From Clostridia bacterium (GTDB lineage Bacteria > Bacillota > Clostridia > Oscillospirales > Acutalibacteraceae): DNA of 64,000 nucleotides. The translations under genes were made by a program, and so were the position numbers. The first letter of the stretch is position 1, and every line of letters starts with the position of its first letter. This document shows positions 1 through 10,182 of this stretch, piece by piece. The DNA lies in assembly GCA_024404025.1 (NCBI GenBank), contig JAKSQP010000005.1, positions 1 to 64,000 on the forward strand, given 5' to 3'. Under the pieces are notes generated by a model. The model saw nothing but the letters and a program-made list of their open reading frames with translations. It had not been told where the DNA came from and searched no databases.

Positions 1-88
1 AAGCACAGCTTTTGACTTATTTTAATGAACCAATTGAAGATTCAGAACTTTTTGTCCCCTTGTCTTTGCGTATATTTTTGATAAAAAG

Positions 89-117
89 TTGAAAAATATG
101 AGCGGCTATGATATAAT
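89..117 (+). promoter_or_regulatory. Promoter of GH39-like gene
   Basis: A -35 box TTGAAA at 89-94 and a perfect -10 box TATAAT at 112-117 are separated by 17 bases. They lie directly before the Shine-Dalgarno GGGGAG at 131-136. The leader would be about 17 nt. Nothing else is recognisable in 1-88. Confidence 0.7.
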
Positions 118-140
118 TCAGAAAAATAAGGGGGAGTAAT

Positions 141-1790
141 ATGAAATTCTTTTCTGCAATTTTCGCTGCGATCTGCTTGTTTTTCAGCTCTTTTTTCGGG
201 CTGTTTTCGGGAACAAGCACATATAATTATAAAATAGACACAACAGAGCTTCGCAATGAAATTCCAAATATTGTTGACAATATGAATGATTGGGATATGG
301 GCACGAGCTATTACAATGTCAGAAACAACGAAAAATACGATGTGTTCAATTTTGTAAAATACATTCAGCTTATGCAGTGCACCGGCGGCACTCCCGAGCG
401 TGATTTGTTTAAAGATCCTTATGATACCTCAACTTTTACCGATTATGATTTTGCCCGTCTGATAAAGAACTGCCGCGGAATTCTCAGCCTCGGTGCAAAG
501 CCGCATCTCAAGCTTGGCGGAGTTCCGATCAAGTTCACAACCGATTATATTATCGGCGGAGATTTTTCCATGAATCCCTATCCGCCGGATGATTATAATG
601 TTTATTATGATTACATAAAAGCAGTTGCGCAGGCCCTTGTTGATGAATTCGGACTTGAAGAGGTTAAAACATGGCGTTTCGGCTGTATGACCGAATTTGA
701 AAATAAAGGTTGGTTCTTTGCCAAGGACGAAACGCCCGAAAGCTCCGAAATTGCCTACTTCAAGCTTTATGATTATACAGTTCAGGCGCTGATTGATGTT
801 ATAGGCAATGATGTTTTTGTCGGCGCTCATTGCATGGGTGTATCGGAAGGCTTATGGGATGAACGCAATTTCCTTAAACATTGTGCAGAAGGGGAAAACT
901 ACGCAACCGGCAAAAAGGGCACTCACATCAGTTTCTTTTCCGCATCGTTCTATAATAATTCTCCCGGAGATTTCGGCGGTGGATTTACTCTGCCGGAACT
1001 TGCGGAGCATATTCAGAAAGCCGCAAAGGAATACGGACTTAATGATTTGATTTTCGGAATTGATGAGGGCAGGCTGCTGGTTGGTATCAACGGCGGCAGC
1101 ATTGATAAACAGCTCAATTCAAGAATAACCGGCTATACATGGCAGGCGGCATACGATGCAAGGTTGTTTAAACAAGCAATTGACAGCGGAATGGATTATT
1201 TTTCATCCTGGGCGTTCCTGACGGGCGGAAAGCTGAACGGTTATCCGACAGTCAGTTACCATGTGGCGAACAATATTTATAAATTTGCCGGCGGAAAGCA
1301 GGCGAAGGTCACAAAAACCCACATGAACGCAGGACTTCATATTGAATCCGACTGCCTTGCTTCATGGAATGAAGAGGAACAGACATTAAGGCTGATGGTG
1401 TATAATTTCAAGAACGATCTTGATTATGATAAGAATATGAAAGTCAATTTTAATGTTAATGTTCCGCAGCTTGACGGAAAAACGGTTACGGTCACAAAGT
1501 ATCTTATAAACGATGACTGTAATTTCTTTGACGAATGGCTTGAGGACAGAAAAACTTACGGCATCGGCGACGAATGCTTCTCGTGGTCGCCCGATGACCC
1601 GACGCTTGAAAGCAAAACGACTTTGAGCGACAGCAAAGCAATAGAGATTTATAACAGCGAGCTCAGGGCGAGGTATGAGGAATGCGCTGTTCTTACTCCT
1701 GTAACGGAAACCGTTGTTGTTGAAAACGGGCGTATCGATCTCAATGAAACCATTGAAGCGGGAAATGTTTTGTTTTATGAGATAGGCTGA
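141..1790 (+). CDS. Secreted GH39-like glycosidase (clan GH-A type)
   Basis: The 549-residue protein starts with a signal-like stretch of about 25 residues (MKFFSAIFAAICLFFSS), so it is probably exported. The fold looks like a clan GH-A TIM barrel: the segment WRFGCMTEFEN places a candidate acid/base at E185, and FGIDEG places a candidate nucleophile at E309. This spacing and context resemble GH39 (beta-xylosidase, iduronidase) proteins, though the usual NEP triplet is replaced by TEF. A beta-sandwich-like tail follows from about residue 400. The start is fixed by GGGGAG five bases upstream. It is a single-gene unit with its own promoter and a strong terminator. The substrate is not readable from sequence; xylosides are a guess based on the downstream xyl operon. 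Confidence 0.7.
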   Translation: MKFFSAIFAAICLFFSSFFGLFSGTSTYNYKIDTTELRNEIPNIVDNMNDWDMGTSYYNVRNNEKYDVFNFVKYIQLMQCTGGTPERDLFKDPYDTSTFTDYDFARLIKNCRGILSLGAKPHLKLGGVPIKFTTDYIIGGDFSMNPYPPDDYNVYYDYIKAVAQALVDEFGLEEVKTWRFGCMTEFENKGWFFAKDETPESSEIAYFKLYDYTVQALIDVIGNDVFVGAHCMGVSEGLWDERNFLKHCAEGENYATGKKGTHISFFSASFYNNSPGDFGGGFTLPELAEHIQKAAKEYGLNDLIFGIDEGRLLVGINGGSIDKQLNSRITGYTWQAAYDARLFKQAIDSGMDYFSSWAFLTGGKLNGYPTVSYHVANNIYKFAGGKQAKVTKTHMNAGLHIESDCLASWNEEEQTLRLMVYNFKNDLDYDKNMKVNFNVNVPQLDGKTVTVTKYLINDDCNFFDEWLEDRKTYGIGDECFSWSPDDPTLESKTTLSDSKAIEIYNSELRARYEECAVLTPVTETVVVENGRIDLNETIEAGNVLFYEIG

Positions 1791-1844
1791 TGAGCTTCCG
1801 ATAACAGGGAAGACTGCAGGAAAAGTAATACCAAAAATAAAGAT

Positions 1845-1891
1845 AAAAGAGCTGTAAGAATACCGTGAAAAGATATTCTTACAGCTCTTTT
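1845..1891. terminator. Two-way terminator, 18-bp stem
   Basis: Perfect 18-bp inverted repeat, arms 1845-1862 and 1874-1891, with an 11-nt loop. It is T-rich on both exits and lies between convergent genes ending at 1790 (+) and 1914 (-). Confidence 0.9.
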
Positions 1892-1913
1892 GGCGTCTGA
1901 TGAAATATAAATA

Positions 1914-3353
1914 TTATATGAGATCCTGTTTTTTCAGAATTTCAAATCTGTTGAAAATAACTTTGATTGCGATTCCGAGTTCTTCAAAAAAAGCTTTAAA
2001 TTCCATTTTGAAATCGCTTGATTTCAGGTCTTCTTTTTCCGAATACTGCGGATGTCCTCCGTTTTTGCTCGTCTTATTAATCGTAAATGTGCGGAAAGGC
2101 TCGCTGCCGTCAATTGTGTAGGACGAAACGGTTATGCTGTCCTCGGTAAAATCAACGAGGTTATAAATGACCTCATCCGAAAGATAGATATATCCGATAT
2201 TTTCATCGAAAACATCGCCTCTGGTGTTTTCTTCGCCTCTCGGATGATTGATTGATGAGGATACCATATAAATCGTGCCTCTGGGATCCGTTATGCTGTC
2301 TTTGCCTTCGATGGAATCGGTCGTTTCCGTGCCGAAAACGGCATTTGACATCGTGTAATGGTGGGTATGACCCGTGAAAACAAGATCAACTCCGATTTCA
2401 TCGCAGATTTCTCCGAATATCGGACGAAGATAATCCTTTGAATAGGTCATTCTTTTTTCGCTCATAACGCCGTACATATCGTGATGAAAAGCGGCGACTT
2501 TCCATTTTACATCGGGATTCTTTGCGGCGGCATCTCTTGCAAATGCACGGTGAGTTGCGGCGGCAAAGCAGTTGCTGTCAAAAACGAGGAAAAGAACATC
2601 ACCCTTGACATACCAGTAATCGTTGGCAATATATGAAGAAATGCCTTTTGTATATTTGTTCGGATTGTTGTTGAAATATTTATAATCGAAACCTTTGCGG
2701 TCGTGATTTCCGGGGCAGAGCGCAAACGGAATTGAAGACCAGAGCGGGGAGGCAAGAAGGCTCACATATTCGGAACGAAGGCCGTATGATGCCTGGTCGC
2801 CTGCCGAAATAACAAGGTCAATATTCTTTTTTGATGCGGCGGCGGTGAGGAGTCTGTTTACGTTTCCCGATTCCGTTTTAAGGGAATTCTCCATTCCGTC
2901 TTCCTCGTATGTAACATGAATATCGGTAACATACATTGCGGTGAAGCTGTTTCCGTCAATTGTTGAGAAGCTTTTAACGGCGCTTTCGCCCTTTGAATTG
3001 ACGCATTGATAATAATATTTTGTGTTTTCTTTAAGACCCGTGACCGTTACCTTGTTAACGCAGTCGCTTTCGGGAGTTGATGAAACCTTTCCTCCGAATG
3101 AAACGGAATTGCTCATATCTTCGTTTTCGGAAATGAGTACCTTGCAGTTTTTGCTTCCCTTTGCGGAATACCACGAAAAATTTCTTTCGGAATCATTGCT
3201 TCCGGGATTCATAAGAACATTTCCGTATGTTCCGGAGTATTCATCAAAATAGCTGCTCCAGTTATCGGCATCAACAGCATAAGCCTGAAAGCCGCAGAGC
3301 GAAATAAGCATTGCAAGGCAGAGAAGCAGCGAAGTCAGCTTTTGAATTTTCAT
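1914..3353 (-). CDS. Secreted purple-acid-phosphatase-like metallophosphoesterase
   Basis: The preferred start is the ATG at 3353, giving 479 residues. It has GGAAAGG upstream and opens with a signal peptide (MKIQKLTSLLLCLAML, then a likely cut after QAYA). An earlier in-frame ATG at 3407 would bury the signal. An N-terminal fibronectin-III-like domain (about 30-125, ending TKYYYQC) precedes a calcineurin-type phosphoesterase domain with DIH, GDQ, GNHD, FHHD and GHTHH metal-binding motifs. This architecture is that of extracytoplasmic purple acid phosphatase relatives. Such enzymes release phosphate from esters outside the membrane; the substrate is unknown. A C-terminal tail (about 430-479) carries no recognisable anchor. 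Confidence 0.8.
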   Translation of the reverse strand: MKIQKLTSLLLCLAMLISLCGFQAYAVDADNWSSYFDEYSGTYGNVLMNPGSNDSERNFSWYSAKGSKNCKVLISENEDMSNSVSFGGKVSSTPESDCVNKVTVTGLKENTKYYYQCVNSKGESAVKSFSTIDGNSFTAMYVTDIHVTYEEDGMENSLKTESGNVNRLLTAAASKKNIDLVISAGDQASYGLRSEYVSLLASPLWSSIPFALCPGNHDRKGFDYKYFNNNPNKYTKGISSYIANDYWYVKGDVLFLVFDSNCFAAATHRAFARDAAAKNPDVKWKVAAFHHDMYGVMSEKRMTYSKDYLRPIFGEICDEIGVDLVFTGHTHHYTMSNAVFGTETTDSIEGKDSITDPRGTIYMVSSSINHPRGEENTRGDVFDENIGYIYLSDEVIYNLVDFTEDSITVSSYTIDGSEPFRTFTINKTSKNGGHPQYSEKEDLKSSDFKMEFKAFFEELGIAIKVIFNRFEILKKQDLI

Positions 3354-3534
3354 AATTGAGTTTTCCTTTCCGCTTTTTGAAATGTTCAATTTCAGTTTGT
3401 TATTCAATAATCATAAAGTATCACAAAATGAGGATATAATCAACATATTTTTTTCGTGAAGTGCTGCCGGATCCGGAATTTTTCTTCAAAAGAAGATAAA
3501 AATGACAATCGGATAAAAATCGTATTTTTGATTA

Positions 3535-3563
3535 TTGACAATGGGCCGGAACTGTTGTAGATT
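3535..3563 (+). promoter_or_regulatory. Promoter of domain-swapped GH3 gene
   Basis: Perfect -35 TTGACA at 3535-3540, 17-base spacer, -10 TAGATT at 3558-3563. The Shine-Dalgarno AAAAGGAG at 3595-3602 follows. Confidence 0.65.
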
Positions 3564-3606
3564 AAAAATAAGAGCTCATTTCAAAGGGAAAGAAAAAAGG
3601 AGCGGT

Positions 3607-6213
3607 ATGGAAATGAAAAAAATGATTTCGTTGTTTCTGGCGTTGATGCTCGTTATATCAACCGTGACCGTTGCGGCCTGTGCGCTCAGCGGAAATGTTT
3701 CGGAAAGCGTAGTCGAAATTTCAAAAAAGGCTGCAATTGATGCGGAGGCAGAGGGAATCGTTCTGCTGAAAAATGAGGACGACTGTTTGCCTCTCAACGG
3801 CAAAAAGCTGAATATTTTCGGTATAGGCTCCGTTTATCCGTTTATGGGCGGAGCAGGTTCCGGCGCAATCACATCGGACGACCCCGTAACATTTTATGAG
3901 GCTCTGGATGAGGCGGGAATAGAATATAACAAAGAGCTTAAGGCGCTTTATGAAGCCAATATAGGTATGAACAAAATGCCCAAAACAGATAACACGGTTA
4001 TCAATAATCTTCTTCAGGTTGCTCTTTCGATTGATTCTCTGACTGAAATGCCGGTTGAAAAGCTCACCGACGGCATAATGAAGAATGCTGTTGATTATTC
4101 AGACACGGCGGTGCTTTTCGTCAGCAGAACAAGCGCAGAGGGATCAGACCTCAGAGTTGAAACTCTCAGGTTGAGCGAAACCGAAAAGCAGCTTGTTGAA
4201 AAGGTTGCAGCTGCATTTGAAAATGTTATTGTGATTTTCAATATCGGAAATGTTATGCAGATGGACTGGCTTGAAAAATATGACAGCATCAAAGCAGCCG
4301 CAATAGTATGGATCCCGGGCGAATTCGGATTCAGCGCAGTTGCGGATATGCTTGCGGGAAAAGTCAATCCGTCCGGAAAACTTGCCGACACAATTGCCTT
4401 CAATGTTGAAGACCATCCGTCCGGAGAATTCTTCGGAAGCCATAAATATTCGGATTCCTCCGCACATTATGTTGAATACCGTGAGGGTATTTATATCGGA
4501 TACAGATATTTTGAAACATTTGCTCCCGAAAAAGTTCAGTTTCCGTTCGGTTACGGACTTTCATATACATCGTTCTCAAAAGAAATTACGGATACTTCTT
4601 TTGACGATGAAGAAATAAGCGTAACATTCAAGGTTACAAACACAGGCTCTTACAGCGGAAAAGAAACCGTTCAGGTCTATTACAGCGCACCTTATAAAGA
4701 AATCGAAAAGAGCAAAATCTGCCTCGGCGGATTCGGAAAAACCCGCATTCTTGCTCCCGGAGAGTCGCAGACCCTGGCGGTAACATTCCCCACCTCCGAT
4801 ATGGCTTCGTATGACTATAAAAATGCAGAGGCATGGGTGCTTGAAGAGGGAGAATATAAAATAATCGCCGCAAACGATGTTAAAGATCATATCGAAGAAT
4901 TCACATATAACGCTGATTCGGACAGAATTCTGAAAAATGACGGAAAAACCGGAACGGAAATCAAAAATCTTTTTTCCGATTCCTATTCGGGTTTCCCGAT
5001 TCTTTCAAGAGCGGACAAAGACGGAACTTATCCCGTTTTCGAGCAGAAAGAGGAAAGCGATGCCGTCAGGAATTCGGACAGCCTTCCTGAACCTGTCAAA
5101 GACGGAACTGCGCCGAGGACCGGTGCAAAATATGATAAAACGATAACTCTTAAAGATGTTTATGAGGACGAAAGTCTGTGGGATGCTTTTCTTGATCAGC
5201 TTACCGTTGACGAAATGGCTCATCTTGTCAGCGACGGCGGTTACGGAACAGCCGGCATTGAGCGCCTCGGCATCCCCGCAACGATGGATAATGACGGCCC
5301 ATCAAGCATTAAGGGAAGAAACGGTCTTCTTTATACCGACAGCGGAACGGCTTATCCCTGCGAAACCGCCATTGCCTGCACATGGAATACCGAGCTTGCG
5401 CAGCGCATAGGTGCCGCCGTCGGAATGGAAGCGGAGGATATAGGAACGGATATATGGTATGCTCCGGCAGTCAATATCCACCGCAATCCGAGAGGCGGAA
5501 GAAACTTTGAATATTTTTCCGAGGATCCGCTTATTTCCGGAAAGATGTCTGCGGCGATGATCAACGGCTGCAGCTCCGAGGGACTTGTTGTTACCCTTAA
5601 GCATTTTGCTCTGAATGACCAGGAATCAAACAGAAACGGTATTTATACCTGGGCTGATGAACAGACGATGAGGGAAATATATCTCAAGGCGTTTGAAATT
5701 GCAGTCAAAGAGAGCGACTGCGCCGGAATAATGTCCGCATATAACCGAATCGGAGCGGATTGGTGCGGAGGAAAATCTGCTCTGCTGATCGACCTTTTGA
5801 GAAATGAATGGGGCTTTGACGGCTTCGTTGTTTCGGACTTTACCTCAAACATAACCGGCAGCGGATATATGAGCCCTGTTCTCGGCGTATATAGCGGCAA
5901 TGATACGATTCTTACGGGAATAAAATTTGTTTTTCTTCCGTCGCACATCCTGGCGGTAAAGCTCCGTTATGCAAAAGATCCCGTCGGCTTCGGCACGGCT
6001 CTCCGAGAAAGATGCAAAGAACTCTGCAAGGCAAAGATGAAAACAAGAGCATTCCTCAATGCCGAAAAAGAATATGACGATTCATATTCGGGAGCAATTG
6101 TTTCTCCGTCAGAATGGAATTTTGAATTTCCGTATATTTTCTCGGCTTTCAGATATATTCTTAACAACATTACTTATACCGTGATTTACGGCTTAAGAGC
6201 ATTGTTCGGATAA
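3607..6213 (+). CDS. GH3 glycosidase with swapped domain order, exported
   Basis: The start at 3607 (868 residues) is chosen because AAAAGGAG lies just upstream and the protein then opens with a signal peptide (MEMKKMISLFLALMLV). Domains are in the order GH3 C-terminal domain (about 35-260), fibronectin-III-like domain (about 300-420), then the catalytic GH3 N-terminal barrel (about 510-800). This is the reverse of the common order, but is known from some rumen Clostridia beta-glucosidases. The catalytic part keeps TLKHFAL, SAYNRIG and the nucleophile in GFVVSDF (D744). The last 25 or so residues are hydrophobic (IFSAFRYILNNITYTVIYG) and could anchor the protein in the membrane. Likely activity is beta-glucosidase or beta-xylosidase on the outer face of the cell. 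It has its own promoter. Confidence 0.85.
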   Translation: MEMKKMISLFLALMLVISTVTVAACALSGNVSESVVEISKKAAIDAEAEGIVLLKNEDDCLPLNGKKLNIFGIGSVYPFMGGAGSGAITSDDPVTFYEALDEAGIEYNKELKALYEANIGMNKMPKTDNTVINNLLQVALSIDSLTEMPVEKLTDGIMKNAVDYSDTAVLFVSRTSAEGSDLRVETLRLSETEKQLVEKVAAAFENVIVIFNIGNVMQMDWLEKYDSIKAAAIVWIPGEFGFSAVADMLAGKVNPSGKLADTIAFNVEDHPSGEFFGSHKYSDSSAHYVEYREGIYIGYRYFETFAPEKVQFPFGYGLSYTSFSKEITDTSFDDEEISVTFKVTNTGSYSGKETVQVYYSAPYKEIEKSKICLGGFGKTRILAPGESQTLAVTFPTSDMASYDYKNAEAWVLEEGEYKIIAANDVKDHIEEFTYNADSDRILKNDGKTGTEIKNLFSDSYSGFPILSRADKDGTYPVFEQKEESDAVRNSDSLPEPVKDGTAPRTGAKYDKTITLKDVYEDESLWDAFLDQLTVDEMAHLVSDGGYGTAGIERLGIPATMDNDGPSSIKGRNGLLYTDSGTAYPCETAIACTWNTELAQRIGAAVGMEAEDIGTDIWYAPAVNIHRNPRGGRNFEYFSEDPLISGKMSAAMINGCSSEGLVVTLKHFALNDQESNRNGIYTWADEQTMREIYLKAFEIAVKESDCAGIMSAYNRIGADWCGGKSALLIDLLRNEWGFDGFVVSDFTSNITGSGYMSPVLGVYSGNDTILTGIKFVFLPSHILAVKLRYAKDPVGFGTALRERCKELCKAKMKTRAFLNAEKEYDDSYSGAIVSPSEWNFEFPYIFSAFRYILNNITYTVIYGLRALFG

Positions 6214-6292
6214 AAAATACCGCTTCGCATTGCATTTTGCGGCGAATATGCTATTATATTAGATATAAATAATCTCCGAAAGAGGAAGAACC

Positions 6293-7243
6293 ATGGCAAC
6301 TGTAAGATTAAAAGTGAATAACGGCGCACCGGAAAGCAATTCGCAAATGGCTGAAAAGCAGAAAAATTCCGTTGATGAGCTAAAAAAAATCATAGAAGAA
6401 AACAGCACCGCATCCGAAACCGCTCCGCTTGTTGAAAGAGCATTTTTGTTCCTTGAGGACGGCAAATGGGAGCAGGCGGATGCCTATTGCGAAAGAGTGC
6501 TTGATAAAGAGCCGAAAAATTCAAAGGCATATCTCGGAAAACTTATGGCGGAACTGAAAATCAATTCTGTTGAAAAACTCAATGATGTTGAAATTCCGTT
6601 TGGAGAAAACGATAACTGCATAAAAGCCGGAAGATTCAATCCCGAAATGGCGGAAATATTGAAAAAAATCAACGATTCCGTCTGCGAGAAAAACGAAGAA
6701 AAAAAGAGAATCGAAGAAGAAAAAAAGAGAGCGGAAGAAGAAAAGAAAAGCGAAGAAAAAAATGAGGCCGAAGCAATCAAGGAAGAACTTATTTTCGCTA
6801 AAAATACAGCCGTTTCCGTTTCGGGAAAATATCTCGTTATTTCGTTGAGCGTTATCTGCGGCATAATTGCTCTTTTTGCTATGATTTCCGGAATCGGGCA
6901 TATATGCGAAATAAAAAATATCATGAGATTCGATAATTTTATGAGAGCGCTTCGTATCTGCGTTTTCATGATTTTTCCCGGTTTTTTGCTCGGATATTTT
7001 GTTCCTTACAGGCTTTTCGGAAAATACAGAAATATCTTTGATGAAATCATAAAGAAAATTCCCGTCAGCGTTTATATTGCAGGCGGAGTGCTTAATATAT
7101 TCATCGCTGCATTTTTCTTTGTGTCGTTCCTGATAACTCCGATCAATAAGGTTTCAAACTTTTATTATGCGCTTGTTTTTGCCGTGTTTGCTTATCTGTT
7201 TTTTGCAAAAGCTGTCAGAATGTTCAAAAAAGAATCAAAATGA
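6293..7243 (+). CDS. TPR-like, coiled-coil, four-segment membrane protein
   Basis: I do not recognise a named family. Residues 40-100 look like tetratricopeptide-type helices (LVERAFLFLEDGKWEQADAY). Residues 130-165 are an almost pure E/K coiled coil. Four hydrophobic segments follow (about 178-200, 218-240, 258-282, 288-306). The soluble N-terminal part is probably cytoplasmic, since there is no signal peptide. AGAGGAAG at 6281-6288 supports the ATG at 6293. It lies alone between a secreted GH3 gene and the xyl operon, with a terminator behind it. Proteins of this layout occur in Clostridia as scaffold-like membrane proteins of unknown role; no function is assigned. Confidence 0.65.
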   Translation: MATVRLKVNNGAPESNSQMAEKQKNSVDELKKIIEENSTASETAPLVERAFLFLEDGKWEQADAYCERVLDKEPKNSKAYLGKLMAELKINSVEKLNDVEIPFGENDNCIKAGRFNPEMAEILKKINDSVCEKNEEKKRIEEEKKRAEEEKKSEEKNEAEAIKEELIFAKNTAVSVSGKYLVISLSVICGIIALFAMISGIGHICEIKNIMRFDNFMRALRICVFMIFPGFLLGYFVPYRLFGKYRNIFDEIIKKIPVSVYIAGGVLNIFIAAFFFVSFLITPINKVSNFYYALVFAVFAYLFFAKAVRMFKKESK

Positions 7244-7248
7244 GTTTT

Positions 7249-7279
7249 ATCCCCGAAGAGAAAGCTTCGGGGATTTTTT
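7249..7279 (+). terminator. Rho-independent terminator before xyl operon
   Basis: 10-bp stem, arms 7249-7258 and 7265-7274, 6-nt loop, followed by six T at 7274-7279. It ends the 6293-7243 gene and isolates the xyl operon. Confidence 0.92.
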
Positions 7280-7297
7280 GATTCGAAAAGAAATTTA

Positions 7298-7326
7298 TTG
7301 CAAACCCCAAAAAATAATGTTATTAT
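7298..7326 (+). promoter_or_regulatory. Putative xyl operon promoter
   Basis: -35 TTGCAA at 7298-7303, 17-base spacer, -10 TATTAT at 7321-7326. GGGAGG at 7336-7341 lies just downstream, so the leader is very short. No palindromic XylR-like operator is evident. Confidence 0.6.
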
Positions 7327-7349
7327 TTTTTGTATGGGAGGATGATATT

Positions 7350-8834
7350 ATGTTTTATATCGGAATTGATCTCGGAACATCTGCTCTGAAGATGCTGCTC
7401 GTTGACGAAAAGGGCGAAATAATAAGAACCGCTTCTGAAGAATATCCGCTTTTCTTTCCGCATAACGGATGGTCGGAGCAGAATCCCGAGGATTGGTATT
7501 CCGCAGCGGAAAAATGTCTTTCGCAGGTGCTTAAGGGCATTGACGCTTATCTCGTAAAAGGAATCGGTATCGGCGGTCAGATGCACGGACTTGTTGTGCT
7601 TGATAAGAATGATAATGTCATCAGACCCGCAATCCTCTGGAATGACGGCAGAACAGATAAACAGGTTGAATATCTTAACAATGTTATCGGAAAGGATAAG
7701 CTTTCTCAATATACGGCAAATATTGCTTTTGCAGGCTTTACCGCTCCGAAAATTATCTGGATGAAAGAGAATGAACCTGAAAAATTTGAAAAAATCGAAA
7801 AAATAATGCTTCCGAAGGATTATCTTGTTTACAGGCTCACGGGTGAACATACCTGCGATTATTCGGATGCCTCCGGAATGCTTTTGCTTGATGTAAAAAA
7901 CAAATGCTGGTCGGAAGAAATGCTTGAAATCTGCGGCATTTCAAAAAATCAGCTTCCAGATCTTTATGAAAGCTATGATATTGTCGGCAAGGTGAAAAAG
8001 GAATTCGCAGACCGCTTCGGTCTTTCGGATGTGAGCGTAGCCGCAGGCGCAGGGGATAACGCCGCAGCAGCAGTCGGCACGGGAACCGTCGGCGAAGGAA
8101 AGTGCAATATCTCTCTCGGCACATCGGGAACAATATTCATTTCAAGCGAGAGATTCGGCGATGACCGGAACAACGCTCTTCATTCATTTGCCCACGCAGA
8201 CGGTAATTTCCATCTGATGGGATGTATGCTTTCAGCGGCATCCTGCAACAAATGGTTTATGGATGATATTCTCAATGATGAGAATTATCAGGGCATTCAG
8301 AGCAGAATAAGCGATGAAAAGCTCGGAAGAAACAATATCTATTTTCTGCCGTATCTGATGGGCGAAAGAAGCCCGATAAACGATGTTGATGCAAGAGGTA
8401 CATTCATCGGACTTACGATGAATTCAAAGAGAGAAGATATGCTTCAGGCTGTGTTTGAGGGAGTTGCGTTTGCAATCCGTGACAGCTTTGAAAAAGCAAA
8501 GGAGCTCGGAATAAAGATTGAAGCCTCAAACATCTGCGGAGGCGGAGCAAAGAGCGCTCTCTGGCAGAAAATCATGGCGAATGTGCTCGGAATAAGGCTT
8601 GATACCGTCAAAACCGAGCAGGGACCCGGCTATGGAGCGGCAATTCTCGCAATGGTCGGCTGCGGAGCTTACGGCAGCGTTTCCGAGGCGTGCGCAGAGC
8701 TTGTTGAAATTTCTTCATCGGTTTATCCCGATGCGGAGCTTTCGGCAATGTATGATGAAAAATATAAAAACTTCAGCAAAGTTTATCCCGCACTTAAAAA
8801 TGTGTTTAAAGAAATTAAGGAGGAAATAAAATGA
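7350..8834 (+). CDS. xylB: Xylulokinase
   Basis: FGGY-family sugar kinase, 494 residues, phosphorylating D-xylulose to xylulose 5-phosphate in the cytoplasm with ATP. The N-terminus [14 protein letters not shown] is the first phosphate-binding loop. GQMHG (76-80) is the signature that separates xylulokinases from other FGGY kinases. [11 protein letters not shown] contains the catalytic aspartate D236, and [10 protein letters not shown] is the second ATP-site motif. The ATG at 7350 has GGGAGG eight bases upstream; longer in-frame starts would read back into the preceding terminator. It is first in a six-gene operon, and its stop overlaps the xylA start (ATGA). Confidence 0.97.
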   Translation: MFYIGIDLGTSALKMLLVDEKGEIIRTASEEYPLFFPHNGWSEQNPEDWYSAAEKCLSQVLKGIDAYLVKGIGIGGQMHGLVVLDKNDNVIRPAILWNDGRTDKQVEYLNNVIGKDKLSQYTANIAFAGFTAPKIIWMKENEPEKFEKIEKIMLPKDYLVYRLTGEHTCDYSDASGMLLLDVKNKCWSEEMLEICGISKNQLPDLYESYDIVGKVKKEFADRFGLSDVSVAAGAGDNAAAAVGTGTVGEGKCNISLGTSGTIFISSERFGDDRNNALHSFAHADGNFHLMGCMLSAASCNKWFMDDILNDENYQGIQSRISDEKLGRNNIYFLPYLMGERSPINDVDARGTFIGLTMNSKREDMLQAVFEGVAFAIRDSFEKAKELGIKIEASNICGGGAKSALWQKIMANVLGIRLDTVKTEQGPGYGAAILAMVGCGAYGSVSEACAELVEISSSVYPDAELSAMYDEKYKNFSKVYPALKNVFKEIKEEIK

Positions 8835-10147
8835 GCGAAATATTCAAGGGTATCCCCGAAATCAGATTTGAAGGAAAAGACAGCAAAAATCCGCTTTCAT
8901 TCAAATTTTATGATGCGGAAAAAACTGTTGCAGGAAAGAAGATGAAAGAGTATCTTCCTTTTGCAATGGCATGGTGGCATAATCTCGGCGCCGCCGGAAC
9001 GGATATGTTCGGTAGAGACACCGTCGACAAATCCTTCGGAGCGGAAAAGGGCACAATGGAACACGCAAAGGCAAAGGTCGATGCGGGCTTTGAGTTTATG
9101 CAGAAGCTCGGCATTGAATATTTCTGCTTCCATGATGTTGACCTCGTTCCCGAAACGGAAGATATAAACGAAACCAATGCACGCCTTGATGAAATCAGCG
9201 ATTATATTCTCGGCAAAATGAAAGAAACGGGCATAAAGTGCCTTTGGGGAACTGCAAATATGTTCTCAAATCCCAGATTCATGAACGGCGCAGGCTCAAC
9301 AAGCAGCGCAGATGTTTATTGCTTTGCCGCAGCGCAGATAAAAAAGGCTCTTGATCTGACGGTTAAATTCGGCGGCAGGGGATATGTTTTCTGGGGCGGC
9401 AGAGAGGGATATGAAACTCTTCTTAACACCGATGTTAAATTTGAACAGGAAAACATTGCAAGGCTTATGCACCTTGCAGTTGATTACGGCAGAAAAATCG
9501 GCTTTACGGGAGATTTCTATATTGAGCCGAAGCCGAAGGAGCCGATGAAGCATCAGTATGATTTTGATGCCGCAACCGCAATAGGCTTCCTTCGTCAGTA
9601 CGGTCTTGATAAGGATTTCAAGCTTAACATCGAAGCAAACCACGCAACTCTTGCCGGCCACACTTTCCAGCATGAGTTGAGGATTTCCGCAATCAACGGA
9701 ATGCTCGGCTCGATAGATGCAAACCAGGGTGACTATCTTCTCGGATGGGATACCGACGAGTTCCCGTTTGATGTTTACGAAGCAACAATGTGTATGTATG
9801 AGGTCATCAAAGCGGGCGGACTTACCGGCGGATTCAATTTCGATGCAAAGAACCGCAGACCTTCAAACACATACGAAGATATGTTTGAAGCATATATTCT
9901 CGGCATGGATACATTTGCTCTCGGTCTTATGAAAGCGGCAGAGCTTATTGAAGACGGCAGAATTGACGAGAATATCAAAAATAAATATGCTTCATTCAAT
10001 GACGGAATAGGAAAGAAAATCATTGACGGAAGCACATCTCTCGAAGAGCTTGCAGACTATGCCGCTTCGCTTAAATCGGCTGAAACTCCGGCTTCCGGCA
10101 AGCAAGAAAGACTCGAAGGCATACTCAATCAGATACTCTTTAAATGA
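8831..10147 (+). CDS. xylA: Xylose isomerase
   Basis: Class II xylose isomerase, 438 residues, the usual length for this class. It interconverts D-xylose and D-xylulose using two divalent metal ions. The catalytic pair H101 and D104 is present in YFCFHDVD. Metal-ligand motifs are visible in [13 protein letters not shown] and [12 protein letters not shown], and [10 protein letters not shown] is intact. The ATG overlaps the xylB stop by four bases and is preceded by a strong AAGGAGG inside xylB, so the two are translationally coupled. The kinase-first gene order is inverted relative to E. coli. Confidence 0.98.
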   Translation: MSEIFKGIPEIRFEGKDSKNPLSFKFYDAEKTVAGKKMKEYLPFAMAWWHNLGAAGTDMFGRDTVDKSFGAEKGTMEHAKAKVDAGFEFMQKLGIEYFCFHDVDLVPETEDINETNARLDEISDYILGKMKETGIKCLWGTANMFSNPRFMNGAGSTSSADVYCFAAAQIKKALDLTVKFGGRGYVFWGGREGYETLLNTDVKFEQENIARLMHLAVDYGRKIGFTGDFYIEPKPKEPMKHQYDFDAATAIGFLRQYGLDKDFKLNIEANHATLAGHTFQHELRISAINGMLGSIDANQGDYLLGWDTDEFPFDVYEATMCMYEVIKAGGLTGGFNFDAKNRRPSNTYEDMFEAYILGMDTFALGLMKAAELIEDGRIDENIKNKYASFNDGIGKKIIDGSTSLEELADYAASLKSAETPASGKQERLEGILNQILFK

Positions 10148-10182
10148 TGTTTAAATAATAATTAAAGATAGGGAGAAAGATT

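Noticed and set aside
3467..3476. CCGGATCCGG palindrome as operator of the swapped GH3 gene
   Set aside because: Ten-base palindromes arise by chance in 64 kb, and it lies about 60 bases upstream of the promoter with no second copy.
6690..6770. Short tandem DNA repeat
   Set aside because: The GAAGAAAAAAAG-rich stretch encodes an E/K coiled coil within the 6293 gene; it is coding, not a separate repeat element.
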